Notes: generated by a model not told the origin, from the sequence alone. DNA of 64,000 nucleotides from JABSSA01 sp039960995 (GCA_039960995.1 JBDVKF010000084.1:1-64000), one strand, 5' to 3'. Numbered from the stretch's first letter, positions 44,873 through 54,145 are shown. Numbers and translations are program-made.

Positions 44873-45430
44873 ATGTCAAAGCGTTCCGTGTGCGTCTATT
44901 GCGGTGCTCGATTTGGAAAAAATCCAAGTCATTTATCAACTGCAGAAACGTTGGGAAAATCACTCGCCGATCGCGATTGGAGACTTGTTTACGGCGCCGG
45001 AGACGTTGGCCTAATGGGAGCGCTTGCACGCGCCACGCAAGATGCAGGTGGCGAAACATTTGGCGTTATTCCAAAGCATCTCATCGATCAGGAAGTTGGT
45101 AAAACAGACCTAACGCATTTCATAATCACAGAAACCATGCATGAACGTAAAAAAGTTATGTTTATGAATACCGACGCGATCATTGTATTGCCTGGTGGGG
45201 CCGGTTCTTTGGATGAGCTATTCGAAGTCTTGACTTGGCGCCAGCTCGGCTTGCATGAAAAACCTATCGTTTTGATCAATTCGGACGCATATTGGTCACC
45301 TTTAATTCAACTTTTACAGCACGTTGTCGATGAAGGCTTTGCAGACGCAGATGTTCTAGACTTTGTGACGTTGGTGCCCGATGCAAATGCAGCGATTCGC
45401 GCCCTCGACAATGCTTTGAATGCTAGGTAA
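44873..45430 (+). CDS. LOG family protein (cytokinin-activating phosphoribohydrolase-like)
   Basis: 185 residues. CVYCGARFGKNPS (about residues 6-18), GAGDVGLMGALARA (about 41-54), the catalytic Arg/Lys pair MHERKKVMF (about 90-98) and the nucleotide loop PGGAGSLDELFEVLTWRQLG (about 109-128) are all diagnostic. LOG enzymes hydrolyse nucleoside 5'-monophosphates such as AMP or cytokinin nucleotides to free base and ribose 5-phosphate. A perfect AGGAGG precedes the ATG. It diverges from the LysM gene. Confidence 0.93.
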   Translation: MSKRSVCVYCGARFGKNPSHLSTAETLGKSLADRDWRLVYGAGDVGLMGALARATQDAGGETFGVIPKHLIDQEVGKTDLTHFIITETMHERKKVMFMNTDAIIVLPGGAGSLDELFEVLTWRQLGLHEKPIVLINSDAYWSPLIQLLQHVVDEGFADADVLDFVTLVPDANAAIRALDNALNAR

Positions 45431-45550
45431 ATAAATGCTTAATGCTCTCTTTAACGATCGACCATCAAGGGTGAGTTCAAATAACTGGACGCTTTCACAC
45501 AATCGGAAACCCCAGTCCACACATTAGATCAAAGCGAATTTACACGCATC

Positions 45551-45988
45551 ATGGATCAGATCACAAAAACCTTGACGGAGTTTTTCGAAGGAACGGCTCA
45601 AGCCTTCACAGATGGTCAATTTGAAATAGCTGCGAAGTCTTGGAAAATTCCGAACACGGTTCATGCAGGGGAACATAAATTATTCCTGTCGTCCTACAAA
45701 GATCTAGAGAATATTCTGACCGTGTATCGTCGAAATTTAGCTGTCGAAGATTATGCCAGAACCTCCGTCGAGGTTTTACAATGTATCGAAGACGAAAGCG
45801 GCGTCGTGCAAGCGCTGGTACATTGGACTAATTTCAACACCAAGGGCGCAGAAATCAGCACGCTTGATGCCAGTTACTTTTGCCGATTAGGTCCGGATTT
45901 CAGGTGGCACATCGAAACAATCGAACTTGTTTCTCACCCTAGTGCTCGATTTTCCGATGGCATGCCATTCTATCGATTAGGCAAATAG
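45551..45988 (+). CDS. Hypothetical protein, possible SnoaL/NTF2-like fold
   Basis: 145 residues without signal peptide. The layout of an N-terminal helix pair (FFEGTAQAFTDGQFEIAAKSW), a middle region with ALVHWTNFNTKG and a final strand pair (YFCRLGPDFRWHIETIELV) suggests the cone-shaped NTF2-like fold. No catalytic residues recognised. It lies alone, 120 bp after the LOG gene, and ends in a strong hairpin. Confidence 0.65.
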   Translation: MDQITKTLTEFFEGTAQAFTDGQFEIAAKSWKIPNTVHAGEHKLFLSSYKDLENILTVYRRNLAVEDYARTSVEVLQCIEDESGVVQALVHWTNFNTKGAEISTLDASYFCRLGPDFRWHIETIELVSHPSARFSDGMPFYRLGK

Positions 45989-46020
45989 AAACCCGCAAAG
46001 CATGCACCTGCGGGTTTCCA
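45988..46020. terminator. Bidirectional terminator between the NTF2-like gene and sodB
   Basis: A 10-bp perfect stem GAAACCCGCA / TGCGGGTTTC (45988-45997, 46009-46018) between two convergent stop codons. The G of the left arm is the last base of the TAG stop. Confidence 0.85.
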
Positions 46021-46040
46021 AAATTGTTGTGGATCAACAA

Positions 46041-46640
46041 TCACATGCGGGATGCGACATTTTCCCAATTCACCAGATTGTCGAGAAAGTTCGACAGGTA
46101 CACTGGACGTTTGTTGCGGAAATCAATGTAGTAGGAATGTTCCCACACATCACAACCAAGCAACGCAGTTTGTCCAAAGCACAATGGGTTTACGCCATTC
46201 TCGGTTTTGGTCACTGCCAACGATCCGTCAGCATTCTTGACCAACCACGCCCAGCCTGAACCGAACTGTCCAGCACCGGCAGCAGAAAACTGAGTTTTGA
46301 AATCGTCGACCGATCCAAAGTTTTCCTTTAGCGCTGCTTCTAATTCTCCGGGCATCTTACTGTCGCCCGGCCCCATCATTTCCCAAAACTGGTTGTGATT
46401 CCAAAGTTGGCTGATGTTGTTAAAGATTCCATTCTGCGCAACAGAACTCGAATCGTACGTCCCCGTGATGATATCCTCGAGACTTTTCCCATCCCAATCT
46501 GTGCCCGCAATCAGCTTGTTGCCGTTGTCGACATAAGCCTTGTGGTGCAGGTCATGGTGGAATTCGAGCGTTTCAGCAGACATGCCTTTTCCGGCAAGTG
46601 CATCATGCGCATAGGGAAGGTCGGGCAGTTCAAAAGCCAT
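46041..46640 (-). CDS. sodB: Iron superoxide dismutase
   Basis: 199 residues. Metal ligands by family position: His28 in FHHDLHH, His in LWNHNQFW (about 81), Asp and His in DVWEHSYYIDF (about 163-167). The motif AQFGSGWAWLV with Gln ahead is the Fe-type rather than the Mn-type arrangement. Cytoplasmic; converts superoxide to hydrogen peroxide and oxygen. It stands alone, with a plain ATG start. Confidence 0.95.
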   Translation of the reverse strand: MAFELPDLPYAHDALAGKGMSAETLEFHHDLHHKAYVDNGNKLIAGTDWDGKSLEDIITGTYDSSSVAQNGIFNNISQLWNHNQFWEMMGPGDSKMPGELEAALKENFGSVDDFKTQFSAAGAGQFGSGWAWLVKNADGSLAVTKTENGVNPLCFGQTALLGCDVWEHSYYIDFRNKRPVYLSNFLDNLVNWENVASRM

Positions 46641-46731
46641 TATACGGTCCTCCAGAGTCTTGACATGCGTTGACTGACAGATTGTTCTTAACCCCGCAAG
46701 GTCAAGTTGATCTGGTCAAACGGGTTGCCCC

Positions 46732-47154
46732 CTATCGCAAGGACTTAGGATCCACTTCTTGGCACTTGCCTGTACCACTGATCCTATTTGAATAATTGGG
46801 TAGCCGTCCGCGTAAGGTCACCTTCTTAGCGGTCCGATCAAAATCAACCTGATAACTCACGGATTTGGTCCCAACATTGCTGGTCTCAATATTTCGTACT
46901 CTCCAAGAGACACGCCACTTGTCATTTCCACGAGACTTTAATTTAGCCGCAGTCGGTCCACCGTTGAATGCCATACCGAAAGTATCAACAATGGTTGCCT
47001 GATTGGTTTCTTGATCCATAACAATGGCTACTTGGCTCGGCACGAAACCAAAATCGCTTAGATCATGTATGTTACAAAACCAAGCTTCTTGCTTTGCAAA
47101 AGTCGCACTCGCGGCACAACACATTACCATTGCCGCACTGATATAATTTTTCAT
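46732..47154 (-). CDS. Small secreted protein, paralogue A
   Basis: 140 residues. Signal peptide about 1-20 (MKNYISAAMVMCCAASATFA). The mature domain is beta-rich with FCNIHD near its start, VDTFGMAFNGGPTAAKL in the middle, and SGTGKCQEV at the end, giving a conserved cysteine pair (CxI... and GTGxC). It shares this plan with the neighbouring gene. No named family recognised; periplasmic or extracellular. Confidence 0.75.
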   Translation of the reverse strand: MKNYISAAMVMCCAASATFAKQEAWFCNIHDLSDFGFVPSQVAIVMDQETNQATIVDTFGMAFNGGPTAAKLKSRGNDKWRVSWRVRNIETSNVGTKSVSYQVDFDRTAKKVTLRGRLPNYSNRISGTGKCQEVDPKSLR

Positions 47155-47278
47155 TTAAAACCCTATTTCTTTAGCTATTAACGCGCAATATCCTAAAATT
47201 TCAGTTACTAACTTCAAGTTGACGGTATGGGAAGGTCGTGGATGTCAATCATTTGGTCGGCCCCAACGATTATCCAGG

Positions 47279-47704
47279 TCAACTGATTTTCAACTGACAA
47301 TCTTTATTGATAAGACAATTGCCGGTGCCGCCCACCTTATTGGTTGCATGTCGAATGCTTCCGGACAATTGGACCTTGTTCTTCTTAAGGTCCAAAACGG
47401 CACGGTATCTAATTTTCGCGTCGGCTGGGTTGGCTGGAACGGTCAAGTTCCAAGTGAATTGCCACTCTCCGTTGGACTTTTGTTTGACCCGAGCTGCGAT
47501 AGGTTTTTGGTAAACAAAATGGATGACACTGTCATAAACCAAAGCTGTTTTGGCTTCTGCATCGAGATCAAATGCAATCGTCGGAGATACAAAGCCACTA
47601 CCATTGGATTTAACATTGCAAGCAATGAGCTGAGCGGACGCAATTCCGGGGAACACACACATAGCAAGAGCAACAGCTTTTAAATTAATCACACATAACC
47701 TCAT
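47279..47704 (-). CDS. Small secreted protein, paralogue B
   Basis: 141 residues from ATG 47704. Signal peptide to about residue 24 (FPGIASAQ). The mature part has IACNVKSNGSGF, then FDLDAEAKTALVYDSVIHFVYQKPIAARVKQK, WQFTWNL, and GGTGNCLI at the end. The same cysteine pair and strand order as paralogue A indicate a tandem duplication long ago. 124 bp separate the two. It starts 21 bases after the hairpin that follows soxG. Confidence 0.7.
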   Translation of the reverse strand: MRLCVINLKAVALAMCVFPGIASAQLIACNVKSNGSGFVSPTIAFDLDAEAKTALVYDSVIHFVYQKPIAARVKQKSNGEWQFTWNLTVPANPADAKIRYRAVLDLKKNKVQLSGSIRHATNKVGGTGNCLINKDCQLKIS

Positions 47705-47724
47705 TTGACGCTCATTAACAGAAA

Positions 47725-47748
47725 GCAGAGTGTTAATTATTGCTCTGC
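47725..47748 (-). terminator. Hairpin after soxG
   Basis: GCAGAG / CTCTGC (6 bp) with a 12-nt AT-rich loop, followed on the minus strand by TTTCTG. It lies 23 bp after the soxG stop. A weak terminator. Confidence 0.4.
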
Positions 47749-47771
47749 GCCACCCTAGGTTACATACCAAT

Positions 47772-48341
47772 TCACCCTAGATCAATGTCAGATCCGGCTT
47801 GCGATGCATTTTTAAGCAATGCGAAAACATATTGGGCATTACTACGAAAACAAATTACGTTGAAACACTCTTCTTCTGACATCCAGAACGCAGCGGCGAC
47901 CTGCGCCAAACGGCTGCGGCGGAACATGCCTGGCTTGAAGTGATCCGGCGCGAAATCAACGGGCGCAAGTTTGGACATGACCGTCCTTGCCTTGGGCCCA
48001 GACACCGAAAACAGCGCGCGCGCATCTGAGACATTTACAGCCAACGCATGTTCACTCGTCAATAACGCCTGCATCTTTCCTAAAGTGGTCGACACGTCGT
48101 CATATGGGCATAACAACAGCAATTCATCTGATGACATCCAGCAAATGCTGTGTTGTTCAGCAAAATTGACACGTCCCTGATCGGGAATTTCCAAAGACGT
48201 TGTCTTGATCACAGCATCTTTGAATGCTTTAGACCCGAGATCACCGCGCAGTGTGATCATACCTCGCAATGGCATTTCTTGAATGTGGGCGATCCCACTG
48301 TCGTACGACACCCCACCCAGTGCAGAAACATCTTTAAACAT
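47772..48341 (-). CDS. soxG: Sarcosine oxidase gamma subunit
   Basis: 189 residues from ATG 48341 (8-nt overlap with the soxA stop, ATGTTTAA). Folds like half of a GcvT-type domain: GMITLRGDLGSKAFKDAV, then CWMSSDELLLLCPYDD, ARALFSVSGPKARTVMSKLAPVDF and a late FWMSEEECFNVICFRSNAQYVFALL. The subunit completes the heterotetramer that oxidises sarcosine to glycine and transfers the methyl carbon to tetrahydrofolate. Confidence 0.93.
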   Translation of the reverse strand: MFKDVSALGGVSYDSGIAHIQEMPLRGMITLRGDLGSKAFKDAVIKTTSLEIPDQGRVNFAEQHSICWMSSDELLLLCPYDDVSTTLGKMQALLTSEHALAVNVSDARALFSVSGPKARTVMSKLAPVDFAPDHFKPGMFRRSRLAQVAAAFWMSEEECFNVICFRSNAQYVFALLKNASQAGSDIDLG

Positions 48342-51300
48342 TTTGTTTCTCTCCTTCTGGGTCAAAGAAAACTGGGTTCACAATACGGGCTTTGTAGGTT
48401 TTTCCGTCCGTTCCGGGAAATTCCAACGTCTCGCCCATACGGTCTGGCCCATTCAGGACCAACCCCATTGCAATTCCTTTTTCTAAGGTCGGCGAATGAT
48501 AGGTGGACGTCACACGCCCCTGCATCACACGTTGTCCGTTGGCGTTTGTACCTTCACCAACTGCATAGGCACCATCCGGAAGGACAGACCCGTCTTCTGT
48601 TTCCAAACCAACAAGCTTCCAGCGAGCAGGGTCGATCATATGACTGCGCAATTGAGCGCGCTTGCCAAGGAAATCGTCTTTCTTTTTTGAAATCGCCCAG
48701 TGCAGCCCCAAATCCTGCGGGATGATTGTGCCATCCGTTTCGTCACCAATCATGATGAACCCTTTTTCAGCCCGCATTATATGCAGGCATTCGGTCCCGT
48801 AGGGCATAACTCCAAATTCTTCACCAGCTGTCATTAGCGCATTCCAAAACGCAAGCCCTTCGGACGCACGCACCGCGATCTCATAGCTGAGTTCGCCAGA
48901 GAACGAAATTCGATAGGCCCGAGCATCGAACCCACCAATGGTCCCGTCTGCCCATTCCATGAAACCCAACGCTTCTTTCGAGACATCCATGCCGCCCAGT
49001 TTTTCAAGCACTTGGCGCGCATGGGGACCAACTACAGCAATTTGAGCATATTGTTCGGTGACATTGGCCACGTAGACCTTCCAACCCCACCATTCGGTTT
49101 GCAGCCATTCTTCCATGTGACCATGGATGCGTTCCGCGCCGCCAGTCGTGGTGTGGCACAGCCACGTATCCTCATCGATACGGGCAACGACACCGTCATC
49201 GATCAGGAAACCGTTTTCACTGCACATCAGGCCATAGCGACATTTGCCGACCTTTAGCGTCGACATCATGTTGGTGTACATCATATCCAGAAAACGTCCC
49301 GCATCCGGCCCTTTGACGATCAGCTTTCCGAGGGTTGAGGCATCCAAAAGCCCCAGCTTTTGCCGCGCATTGTGGACTTCGCGCATGACGGCATCGTGGG
49401 TGCTTTCCCCTTCTTTTACAAAGGCATAGGGTCGCCGCCAATGTCCAACCGGTTCCCAATCCGCGCCATGGGCGTCGTGCCAATCATGCATGGGTGTCCG
49501 CCGGATTGGTTGGAACGCCTCAGCGCGTGCTTCGCCTGCGATCGCGCCCATTGAGATCGGTGTATAGGGTGGGCGAAACGTCGTTGTTCCAGTTTGCGGA
49601 ATAGGTTGGTTCAATGTGTCCGACAGAATGGCGAGACCGTTAATATTGCTCAGTTTCCCCTGATCCGTCGCCATTCCAAGCGTTGTATATCGCTTGGCGT
49701 GCTCGACGCTTTCGAACCCTTCTCTGGCCGCTAATTCGATGTCGGACACTTTGACGTCATTTTGGAAATCCAACCAAGATTTGGCGCGCAATTGGTGTTT
49801 TGCGCCATGTGGCATGCGCCAAACGGGTTCCATCATCCTTTCTTGGGCCTGAGTGGCAACCGGTGCAGGGCTAACCGTTGGCTTCAGACCCAAGCCTGTC
49901 ACGATCGCGCCCCCCGCCGCCGTGGCGTTTTCTAACACGGCGGGCAGCATCAGTGCACCATCCGCAGCACCTGCAACGGTCGCCATCGCTTGACCGTCAT
50001 GGTTCAGCGGTGGCTTGGACGCATCCGGTTTGAAATGAGCCTGCGCGTCATCCCAAACCAGCTTGCCTCCGCAATGCGACCATAGATGTACAACGGGGGA
50101 CCATCCGCCGGACATTGCGACCACGTCACATGCGATTTCTTCCAGCGGTGTCCCCTCGCCCGCCTGAGCACAGATTTTGACACCTGTGACACGTCCGCGA
50201 CCAACCACTTTGGCGATGCCCTTTCCCGTCAAAATTGGGATATTCAGAGCACGTGCCGCATCGGCAAGGTCTGACCCGTCGACCTGCGCCCGCGCATCTA
50301 CAATCGCAGGGACATCCAGACCGGCTTGTTTCAAAGCAATGGCAGTTCGGTAGGCGTCATCGTTATTTGTCACAACAACAGTTCGGTCGCCCGGTGATAC
50401 CCCAAAATTGCCAACGTAATCGCGCACAGCGCCAGCCAGCATGACACCGGGAACATCGTTGCCCGCAAAGCTAAGGGGGCGTTCAATTGCACCCGTCGCC
50501 GTTACGATATGACTGGCCCGGATACGCCACAAGCGATGCCGAGGACCGTCTTGATCGGGTGTGTGATCGCGCAGGCGTTCATACCCCAGAACATAACCGT
50601 GGTCATAAACACCCGCTCCCATATTGCGCAGGCACAGGGTGACATTTGGCATCGCGCGCAGCTGGTCTAACGCGCGGGCGATCCAATCGGCGGTCGGATC
50701 TCCGTCGATCTCACCGCCATCAACCAAAGTGCGACCACCCCATTGCGCAGTTTGTTCCAGCACCAGAACACGTGCCCCAGATTGCCCCGCAACCAAAGCA
50801 GTCTGCAATCCGGCGACCCCACCCCCAATGACCAGCACATCACAGAACGCATAATGGTGATCGTAAGTGTCTGCGTCACTTTCGGTCGGCGCTTTTCCCA
50901 ATCCGGCGGAATGGCGAATGATCGGCTCGTATACATGTTTCCACAGCGGGCGGGGGTGAATGAACATTTTATAATAGAAACCTGCCGGTAAGAACCGCGA
51001 CAAGCTTGCATTGACCGCTCCCACATCAAATTCCAAGCTCGGCCAATGGTTTTGACTTGCTGCGCTTAGGCCATCGAACAACTCTGTCGTTGTGGCCCGC
51101 TGATTTGGTTCAAAGCGGCTCCCTTTACCCATATTCATCAACGCATTTGGTTCTTCGGGCCCACTTGCCACGATGCCGCGCGGTCTGTGGTATTTGAACG
51201 AACGCCCAACAAGCATCTGATCGTTGGCCAGCAAAGCCGAGGCCAGAGTGTCGCCCTCGAACCCTTTAAAACGTTTGCCGTTAAAACTGAATTCGACCGC

Positions 51301-51348
51301 GCGGTCGCGGTTGATATGCCGTCCTCCGAAGGGCAAACGCGCGCTCAT
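48334..51348 (-). CDS. soxA: Sarcosine oxidase alpha subunit
   Basis: 1004 residues from ATG 51348. Order: N-terminal 2Fe-2S ferredoxin-like fold without cysteines (VEFSFNGKRFKGFEGDTLASALLAN), a FAD/NAD domain (DVLVIGGGVAGLQTALVAGQSGARVLVLE as the first Rossmann strand-helix, about residues 170-198), the second nucleotide part, and a C-terminal GcvT-type folate domain (about 620-1004). It carries NAD and, with SoxB, FMN and FAD; the C-terminal domain makes 5,10-methylene-tetrahydrofolate. Coupled to soxD by ATGA and to soxG by overlap. Confidence 0.95.
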   Translation of the reverse strand: MSARLPFGGRHINRDRAVEFSFNGKRFKGFEGDTLASALLANDQMLVGRSFKYHRPRGIVASGPEEPNALMNMGKGSRFEPNQRATTTELFDGLSAASQNHWPSLEFDVGAVNASLSRFLPAGFYYKMFIHPRPLWKHVYEPIIRHSAGLGKAPTESDADTYDHHYAFCDVLVIGGGVAGLQTALVAGQSGARVLVLEQTAQWGGRTLVDGGEIDGDPTADWIARALDQLRAMPNVTLCLRNMGAGVYDHGYVLGYERLRDHTPDQDGPRHRLWRIRASHIVTATGAIERPLSFAGNDVPGVMLAGAVRDYVGNFGVSPGDRTVVVTNNDDAYRTAIALKQAGLDVPAIVDARAQVDGSDLADAARALNIPILTGKGIAKVVGRGRVTGVKICAQAGEGTPLEEIACDVVAMSGGWSPVVHLWSHCGGKLVWDDAQAHFKPDASKPPLNHDGQAMATVAGAADGALMLPAVLENATAAGGAIVTGLGLKPTVSPAPVATQAQERMMEPVWRMPHGAKHQLRAKSWLDFQNDVKVSDIELAAREGFESVEHAKRYTTLGMATDQGKLSNINGLAILSDTLNQPIPQTGTTTFRPPYTPISMGAIAGEARAEAFQPIRRTPMHDWHDAHGADWEPVGHWRRPYAFVKEGESTHDAVMREVHNARQKLGLLDASTLGKLIVKGPDAGRFLDMMYTNMMSTLKVGKCRYGLMCSENGFLIDDGVVARIDEDTWLCHTTTGGAERIHGHMEEWLQTEWWGWKVYVANVTEQYAQIAVVGPHARQVLEKLGGMDVSKEALGFMEWADGTIGGFDARAYRISFSGELSYEIAVRASEGLAFWNALMTAGEEFGVMPYGTECLHIMRAEKGFIMIGDETDGTIIPQDLGLHWAISKKKDDFLGKRAQLRSHMIDPARWKLVGLETEDGSVLPDGAYAVGEGTNANGQRVMQGRVTSTYHSPTLEKGIAMGLVLNGPDRMGETLEFPGTDGKTYKARIVNPVFFDPEGEKQNV

Positions 51349-51674
51349 GATTGAGCCTCCCACGACCAACCGGGCCGTTTCGCCGCGATGATGTCCTGCA
51401 GCTCCTTCGGCGGTTCATAAGTTTGGGCAGAATAGGTTCCAAACACCTCAAGCGTCACTGTGCAGCGCGCGGCATGAAACCATTTTCCGCAACCATTCAC
51501 ATGCCTCCAGCGTTCAAAATGAACGCCCCTCGGGTTCTTGCGTCGAAACAGGTATTCTTCGAATTCAACATCATCAGACCCTGGACCAAACCGTTTCAGA
51601 TGTGCTTCACCACCACTGTGAAATTCGGTTTCTTCGGCAGATACGCCGCAATTTGGACAGGTTAGAAGCAGCAT
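51345..51674 (-). CDS. soxD: Sarcosine oxidase delta subunit
   Basis: 109 residues. The zinc site is seen in LLTCPNCGVSAEETEFHSGG (residues 3-22, Cys6 and Cys9) with the later HVNGCGKWFHAARC (about 58-71). Normal length. GGAGCC precedes the ATG. It is separated from soxB, usually its direct neighbour, by about 1 kb. Confidence 0.94.
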   Translation of the reverse strand: MLLLTCPNCGVSAEETEFHSGGEAHLKRFGPGSDDVEFEEYLFRRKNPRGVHFERWRHVNGCGKWFHAARCTVTLEVFGTYSAQTYEPPKELQDIIAAKRPGWSWEAQS

Positions 51675-51761
51675 GGCAGGCTCCGATAGCCAGAGAAAAA
51701 ACGCAAAAAAACGGGCGCCGAAAAGCGCCCGTCAGTCAGGTCATGAGTTGTGTGAGTGGTG

Positions 51762-51974
51762 TTATTCGGTTGGCACAGGTGCCGTTGTGCTGTCGACAGC
51801 TGCAGGGGCCTGCTCAGATGTGGAACTGGCACCGGCTGGATCGACTTGCGCCGAATTGCTACCAAGGATTGCAAGTCCGACAAGCACCGCAAGAATGACG
51901 AGGATCGAGATAAGAATGCCACGTCCGCTGACGCTGTCGCTGCGTTGGATATTGGTGTTTGGATAGTCCGCCAT
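51762..51974 (-). CDS. Small single-pass membrane protein
   Basis: 70 residues behind a perfect GGAGG (6-7 nt from the ATG). One helix (about residues 19-39, GILISILVILAVLVGLAILG) and a Ser/Ala/Pro-rich acidic tail that should face the periplasm. No family name is known to me. It is transcribed in the same direction as soxD and lies within the interrupted sox operon. Confidence 0.75.
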   Translation of the reverse strand: MADYPNTNIQRSDSVSGRGILISILVILAVLVGLAILGSNSAQVDPAGASSTSEQAPAAVDSTTAPVPTE

Positions 51975-52222
51975 GTCATAGCCTCCATTAGTGAGGCTTT
52001 CATCAAAGCATGGGGCTGCAGTCGGGTCCGCCTATTCCTGTGAGACTGTCGATTTAGGCCAGTGATGGCCGAAAAGCCATGTTTTCTTGCGCCTATTTCT
52101 GCGCATTTTCGATTTCGTCGCGCAATCGGCGGGATGCGGCCTGTTTCGATGTGTATCTGCCGAAAGCAGATTAAACTGAGCGATTTTCTCGACCCGTGAT
52201 GCTGATCAACCGGTGTGTTGTG

Positions 52223-52285
52223 CACGGCGTGGAATTCAGCTTCTTCGCCAATGACGCCGCGAGTATCGCAAGTCAGGATCAGCAT
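52223..52285 (-). pseudogene. soxD remnant (N-terminal 20 codons)
   Basis: From ATG 52285 the translation MLILTC-DTRGV-I-GEEAEFHAV follows the SoxD N-terminus (MLLLTC-PNCGV-SAEETEFHSG) with the same CGGAGCC ribosome site spacing. The second zinc cysteine of the pair is lost (CxxC became CDTR). Beyond about residue 21 no similarity to SoxD remains. It sits where soxD would be expected after soxB. The frame runs on for about 200 codons without a stop but with no recognisable content. Confidence 0.65.
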
Positions 52286-52413
52286 GGGTTGGCTCCGATC
52301 TTGAAAAACTGGGTGCAAATACATACCTTTAGATCAAGGAAGCGTATGGAAAGGCGGCGCAAACCGCGCGCCTTCGTCTTGGGGAAACACGGACAAAAGG
52401 ACGGTTTTGTCGA

Positions 52414-52674
52414 GTGAGTACTATTGAAATTCTTTGGGGTCTCGCCCCTGTCGCGATCTTGATCGCTTTCGTTGTTTGCGCTGTCGCGATGCAGGCGTTC
52501 AGTAAACCGCACGGATTGAACCGACGAGGTGGCTCGCCCTATTCTTTTGGTGGGGCTTGGACCAAATATACGCCCGATGACAGCCTTTATCATCCTGACT
52601 TTGATGACCCCGAGCCAGAAATACCCACGCGAAAAAAACGAAAACGCAAAAAGAAGCCTTCGCGCCGGAAATAG
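52414..52674 (+). CDS. Small membrane protein, opposite strand in the sox gap
   Basis: 86 residues from GTG 52414. An N-terminal helix (about residues 6-28, ILWGLAPVAILIAFVVCAVAMQAF), a SPYSFGGAWTKYTPDDSLYHPDFDDPEPEIPT middle given here as two segments, and a very basic tail (KKRKRKKKPSRRK). The tail should lie on the cytoplasmic side and could bind nucleic acid or phospholipid. No good ribosome site, so existence is moderately supported. It points against the sox genes. Confidence 0.5.
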   Translation: MSTIEILWGLAPVAILIAFVVCAVAMQAFSKPHGLNRRGGSPYSFGGAWTKYTPDDSLYHPDFDDPEPEIPTRKKRKRKKKPSRRK

Positions 52675-52718
52675 AGACACTCGCCTGATCCCAGAAGGCT
52701 CGCGGATTAAACACCTCA

Positions 52719-53963
52719 TCAATGCGCCACCCCTGCCGCGACACTTTCATCGATGAATTTGCCTTCCCGAAAGCGGAACATTGAAAATTCGTCTGTCAGT
52801 GGCGAATGCCCTTTGGCCATCAATTCCGCCATGGCCCAGCCGGACCCCGGAATCGCCTTAAATCCGCCAGTGCCCCAGCCACAATTGATGAACACACCAT
52901 CCACAGGTGTTCTGGACAAAATCGGTGAGCGATCGCCCGTGACATCGACAATACCACCCCATTGCCGCAACATCTTTAAACGCGAAATCATCGGGAAGGT
53001 TTCGACCAAAGCACGCACAGTTTCCTCAACATGGTGGAAGGAACCGCGTTGCGTGTAATTGTTGTACCCGTCTGTCCCACCGCCAATGACCATCTCGCCC
53101 TTGTCCGATTGGCTCATGTAGCCGTGCACAGTGTTAGCCATAACGACCACATCCATGCAGGGTTTGATCGGCTCGGACACCAGCGCTTGCAAGGCCACAG
53201 ATTCCAGCGGCAATCGGAACCCTGCCATTTCTGCAACGTGCCCTGAATTTCCCGCCACGACGATGCCAAGCTTGTCGCAATCGATGTCGCCTTGGTTGGT
53301 TGTGACACCGACAACCCGGTCGCCATCCCGCCGCACTGCAGTGACTTCGCATTTTTGGATCACATCCATGCCCATGTCAGAACAGGCTCGCGCATAGCCC
53401 CATGCCACCGCATCATGGCGCGCCGTCCCACCGCGCGGTTGCCAGAGCGCCCCCAACACAGGATAGCGTGGACCGTCGATATTGATGATCGGGCACAGAT
53501 CTTTCACACGCTCAGGGCCGATATATTCAGTCGTCACCCCCTGAAGGGCATTGGCATGCGCCGTGCGTTGATAGCCGCGAATTTCATGCTGAGTCTGGGC
53601 CAGCATCATGACACCTCGTGGACTGAACATCACGTTGTAATTCAGATCCTGCGACAGCGTTTCATACAGACTGCGCGACTTTTCATAAATGGCAGCAGAT
53701 GGGTCTTGAAGGTAGTTTGACCGGATGATTGTTGTGTTGCGCCCGGTGTTTCCACCGCCCAACCACCCCTTTTCAAGGATTGCAACATTGGTGATGCCGA
53801 AATTTTTACCCAAGTAATACGCCGTCGCAAGACCATGCCCGCCTGCCCCGACAATGATGACGTGATATTTCTTCTTGGGTGCGCGTGCGGCCCACGCTCG
53901 GTCCCACCCTGTGTGGTTTCGCAATGCCTCACGGGCAATGGCAAAAGCGGAATAACGTTTCAT
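52719..53963 (-). CDS. soxB: Sarcosine oxidase beta subunit
   Basis: 414 residues from ATG 53963. The dinucleotide-binding motif VIIVGAGGHGLATAYYLGK (about residues 34-52) opens a DAO-type flavoprotein. GGGNTGRNTTIIRSNYL (about 70-86) lies in the expected FAD contact, and the C-terminal ILSRTPVDGVFINCGWGTGGFKAIPGSG is the conserved substrate/FAD stretch. It binds FAD and covalent FMN and performs the sarcosine oxidation. It diverges from ccmI, with about 180 bp of shared promoter space. Confidence 0.96.
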   Translation of the reverse strand: MKRYSAFAIAREALRNHTGWDRAWAARAPKKKYHVIIVGAGGHGLATAYYLGKNFGITNVAILEKGWLGGGNTGRNTTIIRSNYLQDPSAAIYEKSRSLYETLSQDLNYNVMFSPRGVMMLAQTQHEIRGYQRTAHANALQGVTTEYIGPERVKDLCPIINIDGPRYPVLGALWQPRGGTARHDAVAWGYARACSDMGMDVIQKCEVTAVRRDGDRVVGVTTNQGDIDCDKLGIVVAGNSGHVAEMAGFRLPLESVALQALVSEPIKPCMDVVVMANTVHGYMSQSDKGEMVIGGGTDGYNNYTQRGSFHHVEETVRALVETFPMISRLKMLRQWGGIVDVTGDRSPILSRTPVDGVFINCGWGTGGFKAIPGSGWAMAELMAKGHSPLTDEFSMFRFREGKFIDESVAAGVAH

Positions 53964-54145
53964 CAGCGCGCCCCTATTGAAGGGGTCGGAATCAACCCCA
54001 ATACGGCTCATTCATTTAATGTCGCAGACGGCCCGAAAAAAGGCGCGGCAGGGCGGCGTTTTTCGTCCAGTTTGCGACATGGATGCGCGCCAAGCGACTT
54101 GACCTCTTTTTATTGAGGCGATCACAGGTTACATCGAGGGCCTGA

